Positions 46,948 through 56,536 of a DNA stretch of 64,000 bases are shown here, piece by piece. The stretch comes from Rhizobium sp. BK399 (lineage in GTDB: Bacteria > Pseudomonadota > Alphaproteobacteria > Rhizobiales > Rhizobiaceae). The notes under the pieces are model-generated. The model worked only from the letters and a program-made list of their open reading frames with translations, ran no database searches and was not told the origin of the DNA. Location: positions 186,001 through 250,000 of the forward strand of contig NZ_JACIAH010000003.1 of assembly GCF_014194695.1 (NCBI RefSeq). The letters are read 5' to 3'. Each line of letters starts with the position of its first letter. The first letter of the stretch is position 1. The translations under genes were made by a program, and so were the position numbers.

Positions 46948-48390
46948 CTATTCGATGAGGCTAGTATCGCGGCTGTGGCGCCAGAACATGTCAGGTGTCA
47001 CCAAGAGATCCCGCAGCCCCAACCGGTCGATCAACATCTCTGTCTCGCGCTGCGCGGCATCGAGAACAGCATCCTGGTCAATGCCTACGGGGTTGCGGTC
47101 GCGGAGCAGCACGCGACCGCCAACCAGAACGGTGTGGACATCGTTGCCGTTGGCAAAATAGGTCACCCGGAACTCCGGCATGTTCGCCGGATAGAGGTGT
47201 GGGCGCCGCAGATCGACGAGAATGATATCCGCCTTCTTGCCGGGCTCCAGCGATCCGATCTCATGGTCGAGACCAAGAACGCGTGCCGCATCGATCGTGC
47301 ACATTTCCAGGACCTTGCCCGGCGGTAGCCAGCTCGGATCGTGGAAATGGGTCCGATGGTAATGCATGCATTGCTGCATGTGCCGGAACATGTCCGCAGA
47401 ACGATCAGGCGCCGTCGCATCGGAGCCTATTGCAACGACGACACCGGCATCGAGAAGCTCGGGAACCGGACAGCGCGCCAGGATAGAAGCAACCGCGCTT
47501 GGATTGTGAACGATGCGCGTCTCTGTCTCTGCGCAGATTGCGATTTCGCCGTCATCAACTCCTGTGGCGTGAGAGAGAAGCGTGCGCGGCCCGAGAATCC
47601 CGATCTCGCGTGCGATGCGAACGCTGCCTCTGGTATGACCGTCCTGGGTGAAGAGCAAACCGCGCTCGTCGGCCAGGCGCTTGACCTTGCGCGATTGCGC
47701 GATCGCATCCTCGGCGCCGCGAGCATCGAGGTGTTCCTGATGCAGCGTTGGCGTCAGCAGCGCGACATGCAGACGATCCTCGTGAGTGCGATGCCAGCGA
47801 TCAACGAGGGTTTGGCACGTTGAAAGCTGCTGTTCGAACGAGACAGCATGGTCGAAGCGAACGGAGTCTTCCCAGCGCGCATAAGTCAGAGGTTGCGGCG
47901 GCCTTGTCGTGCCGACGGCAACGACCGAGCGCGTGCCGACGCCAAGCACGCCCTCCATATGGGCGTCGCCATAGACCGGCTCATCGGTGCGCATGACAGA
48001 ATCGCCGCCGCCGAGCAAAGAAACGCCCGTCGTCACACCGAAGCGCAAGCGCTCCAAGGCCGCAAGCTGCGCCTCGGCAAACCAGAATTCCGGCGTCGAA
48101 CCGACCGTGTAGGCGCCCTGGCATGCGCGATACCAGAGGTCGCTTCGCCCGCCGCCCATCGTCTTGATGAGGCCATGCCCGGCATGCGCATGGCTGTCGA
48201 CCAGCCCGGGCATGATTGCCATACCACCGGCATCGATCGTTTCCCGCGCCGGATGATCCCTTGCAACCTCCTCCGAGGGGCCGACAGCGACGATGCGGTC
48301 GCCCTCGATGGCCACGGCCCCATCGGGAATGATCCGCCGCTCGTTGTCGATGGCGATCACGGCGCCGTTTCTAATCAGAATGTCTGCCAT
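46948..48390 (-). CDS. Amidohydrolase, ATZ/TRZ-like, copy A
   Basis: A 480-residue metal-dependent hydrolase of the amidohydrolase superfamily. Seen are HxH in VDSHAHAGHGLIK (about residue 66), a third His in FTQDGHTRGS (about 255), a fourth in LLSHATGVDD (about 279) and the metal Asp in AIGSDATAPDRS (about 329). The usual HxxE acid of deaminases is not obvious after the third His. Such enzymes deaminate or dechlorinate ring compounds or hydrolyse cyclic amides. It begins 12 bases after the ATPase gene. Its closest relative in the window is the gene at 53927. Confidence 0.88.
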   Translation of the reverse strand: MADILIRNGAVIAIDNERRIIPDGAVAIEGDRIVAVGPSEEVARDHPARETIDAGGMAIMPGLVDSHAHAGHGLIKTMGGGRSDLWYRACQGAYTVGSTPEFWFAEAQLAALERLRFGVTTGVSLLGGGDSVMRTDEPVYGDAHMEGVLGVGTRSVVAVGTTRPPQPLTYARWEDSVRFDHAVSFEQQLSTCQTLVDRWHRTHEDRLHVALLTPTLHQEHLDARGAEDAIAQSRKVKRLADERGLLFTQDGHTRGSVRIAREIGILGPRTLLSHATGVDDGEIAICAETETRIVHNPSAVASILARCPVPELLDAGVVVAIGSDATAPDRSADMFRHMQQCMHYHRTHFHDPSWLPPGKVLEMCTIDAARVLGLDHEIGSLEPGKKADIILVDLRRPHLYPANMPEFRVTYFANGNDVHTVLVGGRVLLRDRNPVGIDQDAVLDAAQRETEMLIDRLGLRDLLVTPDMFWRHSRDTSLIE

Positions 48391-48402
48391 TGTTTCAAAT
48401 TC

Positions 48403-50127
48403 TCACAGACTGGCGACGGCATTCTCTTTGGAGAGAATGCGATCAAGGGAAGGAGCCAGGCGCAAAAGTTCGCGCGTGTAGTCGTGTCGCGGTGCCGAAA
48501 ACAGGGTCTCCGTATCGGCCAACTCGACGATCTCTCCCGCCTTCATCACGGCGACGCGGTCGCACATCTGGCGGATCACCGCCAGATCGTGACTGATGAA
48601 CAGCATAGAGAGGCCGGCGAGATCACGCAGATCCTTGAGGAGATTGAGGATCTGCGCCTGGACCGAGACGTCGAGTGCCGAGGTTGGTTCGTCGCAGATC
48701 AGCATGGATGGCAACGGCCCCAACGCTCTTGCGATGGCTATGCGTTGCCGCTGGCCTCCCGAAAAGGCATGCGAGAACCGGGCACCGGCGTCTCCCGGCA
48801 AACCGACCGCTTGCAGCAGAGTCTTCGCGTCAAGGCGCGCTTCCTCCGCCGTCGAGGCGAGCTTGTAGAACAGGATCGGCTCAGCGATGGCCGCATTGAT
48901 CCGCAGCCGCGGATTGAGCGCCGAGTACGGATCCTGAAACACCATCTGCAGCGACTGGCGAACCGACTTGTCACGGCGCGCGCCAAGCTCGGTGCCCTGG
49001 AACTCGATCTTGCCCGAGGTTTGCGTGACGAGCCCGGCGATCGTGTTCGCGACGGTGGTCTTGCCACAGCCGGATTCGCCAACGAGGCCAAATATCTCGC
49101 CCCGGCGAACATCGAATGAGACGTCCTTGACCGCACGGAAGACGGACGACTTGCTGCCAGGCATAAAGGAACGGCTGCCATATTCGACGCACAGGTTACG
49201 AACGTCGAGAACGACGTCTGTCTGCTTGGCGCCGCCGCGGCTTGTGCTCTTCGTGCGGACCGCCTCGCGGGCCTGGAGCGTGGTTTCGGTCTCCTCGCTC
49301 GGAACCGGCAGACGCTTCAGCCGCGTGTCGATCGGCGGTACGGCCGATATCAGCGTGCGAGCATAGGGTGCCTTCGGCGATGTGAGCACATCGCGCGCTG
49401 GTCCGCTTTCGATGATATGGCCGTTCTGCATGATCGTGACGCGATCGGCGATCTCTGCAACCACGCCCATATTGTGCGTGACCAGCAGAATACCCACCCG
49501 ACGCACGTCGGCGAGATCGCGGATCAGCCTAAGGATTTGAGCCTGCACAGAGACATCGAGCGCCGTCGTCGGCTCGTCGGCAACGATCAGTTGCGGATCG
49601 CAGGCGAGCGCCGTGGCGATGACCACACGCTGCCGCTGGCCACCCGACAGCTGATGCGGATAGCTGCCGAGCCGGCGCTCCGGCTCCGGAATGCCAACGG
49701 CCTTCATGAGGCCGAGGGCCTTGGCGCGTGCCTCTCGCCGGCCGATTTTCAGATGTGTCAGCATGCCCTCGCACAGCTGGCTCTCGACCGTGAAGAGCGG
49801 GTTGAGGCTCGTCATCGGATCCTGGAAGATCGCGCCGACATCGCGGCCGGGAATGATGCCCGCGGTACGACCGGTACGAACATCGATCGGCTTGCCGGCG
49901 ATGGCGATCGAGCCGGATGCGATCCTGCCGGGAGCCTGCAGGAGGCCCATCAGCGCGTTGCCGACGGTCGTCTTGCCGGCGCCGGATTCACCGACCAAGG
50001 CGTGAATTTCGCCGGGCTCGATCGTCAGATTGACGTCGTTGACGGCTGCGAGGGTCTCACCGTTGGCGAGCGGATATTCGACCCGCAGGTTCCTGATCTC
50101 CAGGACAGGTTGCGTAGCGTTTCTCAT
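48403..50127 (-). CDS. Double ABC ATPase (DppD-DppF fusion), amidohydrolase locus
   Basis: A 574-residue ATPase with two nucleotide-binding domains. The first has GESGAGKTT, LSGGQRQRVVIATAL and [12 protein letters not shown]; the second has GESGCGKTT near residue 350, FSGGQRQRIAIARAL and LICDEPTSALD. A charged linker rich in Thr, Lys and Arg separates them. It overlaps the DppC-type stop by one base and powers the importer of this locus. Confidence 0.95.
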   Translation of the reverse strand: MRNATQPVLEIRNLRVEYPLANGETLAAVNDVNLTIEPGEIHALVGESGAGKTTVGNALMGLLQAPGRIASGSIAIAGKPIDVRTGRTAGIIPGRDVGAIFQDPMTSLNPLFTVESQLCEGMLTHLKIGRREARAKALGLMKAVGIPEPERRLGSYPHQLSGGQRQRVVIATALACDPQLIVADEPTTALDVSVQAQILRLIRDLADVRRVGILLVTHNMGVVAEIADRVTIMQNGHIIESGPARDVLTSPKAPYARTLISAVPPIDTRLKRLPVPSEETETTLQAREAVRTKSTSRGGAKQTDVVLDVRNLCVEYGSRSFMPGSKSSVFRAVKDVSFDVRRGEIFGLVGESGCGKTTVANTIAGLVTQTSGKIEFQGTELGARRDKSVRQSLQMVFQDPYSALNPRLRINAAIAEPILFYKLASTAEEARLDAKTLLQAVGLPGDAGARFSHAFSGGQRQRIAIARALGPLPSMLICDEPTSALDVSVQAQILNLLKDLRDLAGLSMLFISHDLAVIRQMCDRVAVMKAGEIVELADTETLFSAPRHDYTRELLRLAPSLDRILSKENAVASL

Positions 50128-51026
50128 CAGCGTGCCATCAGTTTGGGATTGAAGCGATCTCGCAGGTAGTCACCGATGATGTTGACTGCCAGAACGAGAA
50201 TTACGAGGACAGTGGCCGGCATCACGGCGATCCACCACAGGCCGGAAAACAGGAACTGGTTGCCGATGCGGATCAGCGTGCCGAGCGACGGATAGGTCGG
50301 CGGCATGCCGGCGCCGAGAAACGACAATGTCGCCTCCGTCAGGATCGCGCCGGCGAGATTGATCGTCGCAATGACCATCACCGAGCTCATCACGTTGGGC
50401 AGGATATGGCGCAGCATGATACGGCGTGGCGGCAGGCCGATGACCTTGGCAGCGCGGACATAGTCCCTCGATATCTCGACCATGCTGGAGGCGCGCACTG
50501 TGCGGGCATATTGAACCCACTCGTTGATCGCGATCGCGACGATCAGGATGAGCGGCGCCCAGGTCAGAACGGTATCTGCGTCCAGCTGTGCGCGTGCGAT
50601 ACCGCTGATCAGAAGCGCCACCAGGATCGTCGGGAAGCTGACGAGAATATCGGCGATGCGCATTACGATGCCGTCGACCAGGCCGCCGAAGAAGCCTGCG
50701 ATGAGGCCGAGCGCGACGCCGACGGCAGCAGCGAACAACACCGCCCCGATACCAATGAGGATCGAGATCCGCAGGCCGAAGAGGATGACGGAAACCAGGT
50801 CGCGGCCCTGGTTGTCAGTACCGAGCAAGAAGCGAGGGTCGCCGCCCTCCATGAAGATCGGGGGGATTTCCATGTCCATCAGCGAGTAGGACGAGACATC
50901 GCGGGGATCCATTGGCGCGATCATCGGCGCGAAGATCACAAGCACCAGCATGATCGCCAGAACGAGGCAGGCAATCATCACGGAAACCGGCGGGAGCCTA
51001 TGCAGTAGACGAGCTTGCGTGGCCAT
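50127..51026 (-). CDS. ABC importer permease (DppC-type), amidohydrolase locus
   Basis: A 299-residue permease with the motif FLLGTDNQGRDLVSVILFGL at about residue 67, the EAA loop ISRDYVRAAKVIGLPPRRI near 195 and the end NIIGDYLRDRFNPKL. One-base overlaps with both neighbours show tight coupling. It forms the channel with the next upstream permease. Confidence 0.94.
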   Translation of the reverse strand: MATQARLLHRLPPVSVMIACLVLAIMLVLVIFAPMIAPMDPRDVSSYSLMDMEIPPIFMEGGDPRFLLGTDNQGRDLVSVILFGLRISILIGIGAVLFAAAVGVALGLIAGFFGGLVDGIVMRIADILVSFPTILVALLISGIARAQLDADTVLTWAPLILIVAIAINEWVQYARTVRASSMVEISRDYVRAAKVIGLPPRRIMLRHILPNVMSSVMVIATINLAGAILTEATLSFLGAGMPPTYPSLGTLIRIGNQFLFSGLWWIAVMPATVLVILVLAVNIIGDYLRDRFNPKLMAR

Positions 51027-51991
51027 TATCGTGTCCTCAAGCGGGGGTCGATGAAGGTGTAGAGAATGTCGACGATCATGTTGATCAGCACGAACAGGAA
51101 GCCGACAAACAGCAGGTAGGCCGAAAGAACGGGAATGTCCGGATAGCCAACGGCATTAGTGAACAACAGGCCCATGCCGGGCCACTGGAACACCGTTTCC
51201 GTGACGATCGCGAAGGCGATGAGCTGGCCGATCTGCAGGCCAGTCACTGTGACGACAGGCATCAGCGCGTTGCGCAGCGCCAGACGCCCATAGATGTAAG
51301 AGCGCGGTAGTCCGCGCGCGAAGGCGAAACGAATGTAGTCCGACGAGAGCACGTCGATCATCTCGGAGCGGACGAGACGCATGATCAGGGTCAACTGGAA
51401 CAGGGCGAGCGTGATCGACGGCAGGATCAGGGACTTCAAGCCGGAGATCGTCAGGAAGCCGGTTTGCCAGAAGCCGAGATCGACGAGATCGCCGCGCCCC
51501 GATGAGGGCAGCCAGCGCAGATTGACCGCGAAGATGAGAATGAGCAGCAACCCGGTGACGAAGGTCGGCATGGAAATGCCCACAAGCGTCAGCGATTGGG
51601 TCAGCCGCGACCAGAAGCCGTTCGGCTTCAGCGCACAGACGACACCGAGGGGGATGCCGACCGCAAGCGACATGACGGTGGCGACAAGCACGAGTTCCAG
51701 CGTCGCCGGAAGCCTGCTCAGCAGCAGGACGCCAACCGGTTGTTGGTAGCGGAAGCTCGTGCCGAAGTCACCTTGCAGCACCCGACCGACAAACTCGATG
51801 AATTGCACGACGAGCGGCTTGTCGAGGCCGAGGGTGGCGCGAAGCGCGTCCTTCTCGGCCTGGGTTGCGCCTTCCCGAACCATCGCGGCGACAGGATCGC
51901 CGACGAACCGGAACATGATGAAAGCAATGGCCGTGACGGCCACCATCACCAGAATGGCCTGAAGCAGCCTTACCGATAGAATCCTGAACAT
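51026..51991 (-). CDS. ABC importer permease (DppB-type), amidohydrolase locus
   Basis: A 321-residue permease. The start MFRILSVRLLQAILVMVAVT, FRFVGDPV in place of the usual PGDP, and the loop YIRFAFARGLPRSYIYG near residue 215 are DppB-type. A gap of 204 bases separates it from the binding-protein gene upstream and contains a strong hairpin. Confidence 0.94.
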   Translation of the reverse strand: MFRILSVRLLQAILVMVAVTAIAFIMFRFVGDPVAAMVREGATQAEKDALRATLGLDKPLVVQFIEFVGRVLQGDFGTSFRYQQPVGVLLLSRLPATLELVLVATVMSLAVGIPLGVVCALKPNGFWSRLTQSLTLVGISMPTFVTGLLLILIFAVNLRWLPSSGRGDLVDLGFWQTGFLTISGLKSLILPSITLALFQLTLIMRLVRSEMIDVLSSDYIRFAFARGLPRSYIYGRLALRNALMPVVTVTGLQIGQLIAFAIVTETVFQWPGMGLLFTNAVGYPDIPVLSAYLLFVGFLFVLINMIVDILYTFIDPRLRTR

Positions 51992-52148
51992 CAGAAAGTA
52001 CCTTGCAGGAGCGCGCTCGGCCGATCGGCTAAACTGCGCTGCTTTGCGTATTCCGTTCCCTCGTCCGAACGCGGAACGGATCGAACCGGCCTGACGAACG
52101 CCATCGTGCGTCGTCCCATTGGATAGGGCTTATCACCCAATTCAACGC

Positions 52149-52182
52149 GTGATCCCGAGGTCCTTGCGTCACTCGGGATCAC
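52149..52182 (-). terminator. Intercistronic hairpin after solute-binding-protein gene
   Basis: GTGATCCCGAG (52149-52159) and CTCGGGATCAC (52172-52182) form a perfect 11-bp stem with a 12-base loop. It lies 13 bases past the leftward binding-protein stop. Together with 26121 and 38939 it is the third hairpin in the same relative position. Confidence 0.75.
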
Positions 52183-52195
52183 GGAAGCGGCTGGT

Positions 52196-53767
52196 TTACT
52201 TCAGCTGTGCGAACCAGGGGCGCACGTACTCATCAGCGAACTGCGGAATCTCCACCTTGTCGCTCATCGCCCAGGCAACCGGCTGCTGGTGCAGCGGCAG
52301 GTAAAACGCCTGGTCATGGGCGATCTGGAAGGCGGTCTTCAGCATACCGACGCGCTTGCCTTCATCGAGCTCGACAGACGCTGACTTGGTCAGGGCATCG
52401 ATCTTTGCGTCGGAAAGGCCGTTCGGGTTGCTGCCGCCGTAGTTGCCGTCGTTGGTCGCCAGGAGCGCCTGCAGGACGCTATAGCCGTCCATCGGAGGCA
52501 GGGAGGCCCAGCCGAGCATGTAGACGTCGAGATCGCCCTTATCCATACGCGGAAAATACGTTGTCTTGCTTTCGACAGCGACATCCGCCTGCACGCCGAC
52601 CTTGGCCCACATGGACGCGATCGCCAGGCAGATCTGCTCGTCGGCGATGTAGCGGTCGTTCGGGCAGGCCAGGCCAACCTTGAAGCCGTCAGGATATCCC
52701 GCTTCCGCGAGCAGAGCCTTCGCTTTCTTGGCATCATAGGGCAAGGGCACGTCGATCGACTGATCGTAACCGGTGACTTCGGGGGCGACGAGCATGCCGG
52801 AGACGCGTGACTTGCCACGCATCAATCGCTTCTGGATCGCATTGACGTCGACCGCGTGCCAGAGGGCCTGTCGGACCTTCACGTCGAGCAGCGGATTGGG
52901 CTTGCCGGGTGCGGCATGCAGTTCCGGCCGGAAATTGAAGCCAAGGAAGATCTCGCGAAGCGACGGGTTCTCGACGACCTTCAGACCCGGGGTGCTACCG
53001 ATCCGGTCGATGTCCTGCAAAGGAACCGGCGCGATCATGTCAAGTTCGCCGGAAAGCAGAGCGGCCACGCGGGTTGCGTCCGACGCGATGGGGCGGAACT
53101 CGACGCCGGTCAGGTTATGCTGCGGCTTGTCCCACCAGTTTTCGTTGACGGCAAAGACGGAACGAGAATCAGGCTCGTAGGTCACCAGCTTGAAGGCGCC
53201 GGTGCCGTTGGCATGGTTGCTGGCATAGGTCGTGACGCCAGTGGAGGCATTGCCGGGCTTCAGCGCCTGATGTTCTTCCATCCACGGCTTGCTCATGATG
53301 TAGATTGCCGCAAGATCGTTAAGCAGAAGCGGATATGGGCCGCGCAGGATCAGGTCGACCGTGTAGTCATCGACTTTCTCGACGCCGACGACGGCGGAGA
53401 GGTTCTCGCGGTTGCGCGCGCCGGGATCAATCTGGCGCTGGATCGTCGCAACGACATCGTCAGCATTGAAGGGCTGCCCTTCGTGGAACTTCACGCCCTG
53501 GCGAAGGTGGAAGCGCCAGCGTGTTGGCTCGACGACTTCCCATGACGTTGCGAGCGCGGGCTCGAGCACGAGATCCTTGTTACGGCGCACCAGCGGATCG
53601 AACACCATGTGGTGCACGCTCTGCGTGAAGCTGTCGACCTGTGCGTTCGGATCATACGAGATGACATCGCCGGCCGACGACCAACGCAGGGTCTTTGCAA
53701 GCGACGGCGTCGCCAATGGCACCAGGATTACCAACCCTGCCAGGAGGGTCTTCAGATAGTCTTTCAC
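52196..53767 (-). CDS. Solute-binding protein, family 5, amidohydrolase locus
   Basis: A 523-residue periplasmic binding protein with a Sec signal peptide (about residues 1-24, cut near PSLA). Family-5 motifs are FTQSVHHMVFDPLVRRNKDL, WRFHLRQGVKFHEGQPFNAD and KVRQALWHAVDVNAIQKRLM. The start is a GTG at 53767 with GGGAG upstream. It is the first gene of the leftward operon and is divergent from an amidohydrolase gene. The ligand is unknown, but the gene set suggests a cyclic nitrogen compound. Confidence 0.93.
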   Translation of the reverse strand: MKDYLKTLLAGLVILVPLATPSLAKTLRWSSAGDVISYDPNAQVDSFTQSVHHMVFDPLVRRNKDLVLEPALATSWEVVEPTRWRFHLRQGVKFHEGQPFNADDVVATIQRQIDPGARNRENLSAVVGVEKVDDYTVDLILRGPYPLLLNDLAAIYIMSKPWMEEHQALKPGNASTGVTTYASNHANGTGAFKLVTYEPDSRSVFAVNENWWDKPQHNLTGVEFRPIASDATRVAALLSGELDMIAPVPLQDIDRIGSTPGLKVVENPSLREIFLGFNFRPELHAAPGKPNPLLDVKVRQALWHAVDVNAIQKRLMRGKSRVSGMLVAPEVTGYDQSIDVPLPYDAKKAKALLAEAGYPDGFKVGLACPNDRYIADEQICLAIASMWAKVGVQADVAVESKTTYFPRMDKGDLDVYMLGWASLPPMDGYSVLQALLATNDGNYGGSNPNGLSDAKIDALTKSASVELDEGKRVGMLKTAFQIAHDQAFYLPLHQQPVAWAMSDKVEIPQFADEYVRPWFAQLK

Positions 53768-53785
53768 ATCAGTCTCCCATTTTTG

Positions 53786-53892
53786 GTATACATATTTGTC
53801 ATCTTATTGGATACGATTGTTCCCGAGCATTAAAGTACATATGATGTGCACAATATCAAGCGCAATATTCGATTTTGCTTGATTGTGTACAA
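53786..53892. promoter_or_regulatory. Divergent control region with GTATAC-type palindromes
   Basis: Between the two divergent units lie GGTATACA near 53785, the perfect palindrome TGTGCACA at 53845-53852 and TTGTGTACAA at 53883-53892, in locally AT-rich DNA. GNNTAC/GTANNC-type palindromes are usual for FCD-class GntR regulators; one is encoded at the end of the rightward unit (58145). The exact promoters are not resolved. Confidence 0.45.
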
Positions 53893-53926
53893 AATGCTCG
53901 CAAATATTCTTGAGGGAGGAGCCGCA

Positions 53927-55291
53927 ATGGCGAAGGTTTTGCTGATCGAGAACGGTGTCGTCATCACCATGAACCCGGAACGGCGTGTCCTGGAAAAGGC
54001 ACATCTGCTGATCGAAGACGGACGAATCTCGGCCATATCGGACGGCGCGATTGCCGCGCCCGCAGACGCTGAACGCATGGACGCCACGGGCATGGTGGTC
54101 ATGCCAGGCCTCATCGACACGCATGCGCATGCCGGCCACACCTTGACCAAAGGGCTGGGCGATGGCTCTGAACAATGGATGGATACGACCGGACGCGTCT
54201 ACGCGCAGGCGACGGATACCGAATTCTGGGCCGCCGAGGCGGCGTTATCGGCCCTGGAGCGGATAAAATGCGGGACCACCACGGCCGCGCTCCTCTTCGG
54301 CGGCGGCCCGGATATCATGCGCACGGAGGCGCCCGAAGCCGCCCGTGCTCATCTTGCCACGATCCTCGACATGGGTGTGCGCGAGGTCCTCGCCATCGGG
54401 CCAAACCGACCGCAACGGCACGTCTATCGCACATACACCGGAGATGCGTTCGTTGAGACCCCGGTCTCTACCGAGGCGCAATTGGCCGTATGTGCGGAGC
54501 TAGCCGAGGAGTGGGCAAAACGCGACGATCGCATTCGGATTGCAATGTCCCTTCCCGTCTTCGATGCCAGCGAGTTGCAGAATCAAACTGTATACAATCT
54601 ATCAAGACAGTTGCGAGATCTTGCACGCGAGAAGAGTACACTGCTCGTTCAAGACGGTCATCGCTCCGGCTCCATTGCTGCCAATGCAGCTGCGCTAGAG
54701 CTTTTCGATGAACGCTCGCTTCTTGCCCACTGCATCGACCTGACAGAGGAAGACATCGCCGTCTTGAAGCAGAGCGGCGCGAAGGTGGCCCACAATCCGA
54801 GCGCACTGATGTCTGTATCCGGTCGCTGCCCTGCCCCGGAGTTGATCGAGCAGGGGATCACCGTGTCGCTGGGTACGGATGCCGCCGCCCCCGACCGTTC
54901 GTTCGATATGTTCCGGAATATGTTTCAGGCTCATCGCTACCATGCACGGCACTTCCGGGACGACCGTGTCCTGCCACCGATGCAGCTGCTGGAAATGGCA
55001 ACGATCGAGGGCGCGCGAGCACTATCGATGGAACACGAAATCGGTTCACTTGAGCCCGGCAAGCGCGCCGACATCATCCTCGTCAACATGCGTCAACCAC
55101 ACCTCTGGCCACCTGCGCATCCCGTGCAGAGGATCGCACGCTTCGCAAACGGCGCTGACGTGGACACAACGATCGTTGGTGGTCGCGTTCTGATGCGCTC
55201 ACGCAAGCTCGTCGATCATGACGAGGACGCGATCCTCCATCGTGCAGGTAGGGCTTTCCGGACGATGATGGGACGAGCGCAGCTTGCCTGA
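53927..55291 (+). CDS. Amidohydrolase, ATZ/TRZ-like, copy B
   Basis: A 454-residue amidohydrolase related to copy A (46948). HxH is in IDTHAHAGHTLTKGL (about residue 59), the third His in LVQDGHRSGS, the fourth in LLAHCIDLTEED and the metal Asp in SLGTDAAAPDRSFDMFRNM, which parallels the matching stretch of copy A. ATG at 53927 follows GAGGGAGGA. It starts the rightward unit. Two related enzymes on both sides of one promoter region suggest successive steps or different substrates of one pathway. A TGTATACA palindrome lies inside the gene at 54589. Confidence 0.88.
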   Translation: MAKVLLIENGVVITMNPERRVLEKAHLLIEDGRISAISDGAIAAPADAERMDATGMVVMPGLIDTHAHAGHTLTKGLGDGSEQWMDTTGRVYAQATDTEFWAAEAALSALERIKCGTTTAALLFGGGPDIMRTEAPEAARAHLATILDMGVREVLAIGPNRPQRHVYRTYTGDAFVETPVSTEAQLAVCAELAEEWAKRDDRIRIAMSLPVFDASELQNQTVYNLSRQLRDLAREKSTLLVQDGHRSGSIAANAAALELFDERSLLAHCIDLTEEDIAVLKQSGAKVAHNPSALMSVSGRCPAPELIEQGITVSLGTDAAAPDRSFDMFRNMFQAHRYHARHFRDDRVLPPMQLLEMATIEGARALSMEHEIGSLEPGKRADIILVNMRQPHLWPPAHPVQRIARFANGADVDTTIVGGRVLMRSRKLVDHDEDAILHRAGRAFRTMMGRAQLA

Positions 55292-55339
55292 CGGCGAAGA
55301 GGCAATATCGGCAATGGCAGGCAGACCAGGGAGACGACC

Positions 55340-56536
55340 GTGACTGCAGACATTCTTATCCGCAACGTCAGCCCACTCGGTGGCGCACCGGCTGACCTCT
55401 ATATCCGTGACGGTTGGCTTGCGCAGAACCCCGCGCAGAAGCCGGCAATTGAAATTGACGGGAGCGGCCACATCGCGCTGCCCGGTCTAGTCGAGGCGCA
55501 CACCCACCTCGACAAGACGCTGATCGGCATGGACTGGTTCGAGAACAGCGTCGGCCCGACCCGCAACGACCGGATTCTGGTCGACCGGTGTGCCAAGCGG
55601 GAGCTCGGCATTGATGCACGCCGCCAGTCTGCACGCCAGATCATGCAGACTTTGGCGTTCGGGGTCATGCACATCCGCAGCCATGTCGACGTGGACACGG
55701 AAATCGGCATCGCCAACATCGAGGGCGTCATCGAAACCCGCGACAGGCTCAAGGACCTTGTCGATGTACAGATTGTCGCCTTCCCGCAAAGCGGCATGCT
55801 GGTTCGCGAGGGCACGCTTGCTCTGATGGAAGAGGCGCTGAAAGCCGGTGCCGACGTCGTCGGCGGGATCGATCCGGCAAGCATCGACCGCGATCCCGTG
55901 CGCCATCTCGACGCGATCTTTGCCCTTGCCGAACGCTATCAGAAGCCAGTCGACATTCATTTGCATGAACCGGGAGACCTGGGCGCCTTTTGCCTCGAAC
56001 TGATTCTGGAGCGCACGCGCGCACTTTCCCTGCAGGGCCGGGTAATGGTGAGCCACGCCTATTGCCTCGGCATGCTCGACGGCCGGCGGCAGCGTTCGCT
56101 CATCGATGCGTTGGAAGCGGAGCGTATAGCGGTGATGACAGTCGGAAGCCCGTCGGCGCCGGCGTTGCCACTCCGCATCCTGCGCCAGTCCGGCGTTGTC
56201 ATCGCCTCCGGCTCCGACGGTATCCAGGGCACCTGGGAGCCGTGGGGCAACGGCGACATGCTGGAGCGCGCCAAATATCTTGCACAACGCAACGGCATGA
56301 CCAACGACGCGGACCTCAGGGACACGGCGAGCATCTGCACTTTCGGTGGCGCCGAAGGCATTGGATTAACGGATTACGGCCTCTCTGCGGGCTGCCGGGG
56401 TGACCTTGTGCTCGTTCGAGCCCGAACGCTCGCCGAAGCGGTCGCACTGACGCCGCAGAAGCGCACAGTCATCCGTCGCGGACGGGTCGTCGTACGTGAC
56501 GGCGTGATGAGCGAGGAACTGCCGAATGTCAAATGA
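55340..56536 (+). CDS. Cytosine-deaminase-like amidohydrolase
   Basis: A 398-residue amidohydrolase of the cytosine deaminase/AtzC branch. HxH is in LVEAHTHLDKTLIG (about residue 52), a His in IRSHVDVDTEIG and DVQIVAFPQSGM follow as in cytosine deaminases, HLHEPGD supplies the metal His and Glu, MVSHAYCLG a further His, and IASGSDGIQGTWEPWGNGDM the Asp. The start is a GTG at 55340 with AGGGAG upstream. It probably deaminates or opens a pyrimidine- or triazine-like ring. It overlaps the next gene by 11 bases. Confidence 0.9.
   Translation: MTADILIRNVSPLGGAPADLYIRDGWLAQNPAQKPAIEIDGSGHIALPGLVEAHTHLDKTLIGMDWFENSVGPTRNDRILVDRCAKRELGIDARRQSARQIMQTLAFGVMHIRSHVDVDTEIGIANIEGVIETRDRLKDLVDVQIVAFPQSGMLVREGTLALMEEALKAGADVVGGIDPASIDRDPVRHLDAIFALAERYQKPVDIHLHEPGDLGAFCLELILERTRALSLQGRVMVSHAYCLGMLDGRRQRSLIDALEAERIAVMTVGSPSAPALPLRILRQSGVVIASGSDGIQGTWEPWGNGDMLERAKYLAQRNGMTNDADLRDTASICTFGGAEGIGLTDYGLSAGCRGDLVLVRARTLAEAVALTPQKRTVIRRGRVVVRDGVMSEELPNVK

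Noticed and set aside
47848..49119. 423-codon rightward ORF opposite the amidohydrolase and ATPase
   Set aside because: The minus strand encodes intact metal and Walker motifs; the plus-strand translation shows no domain.
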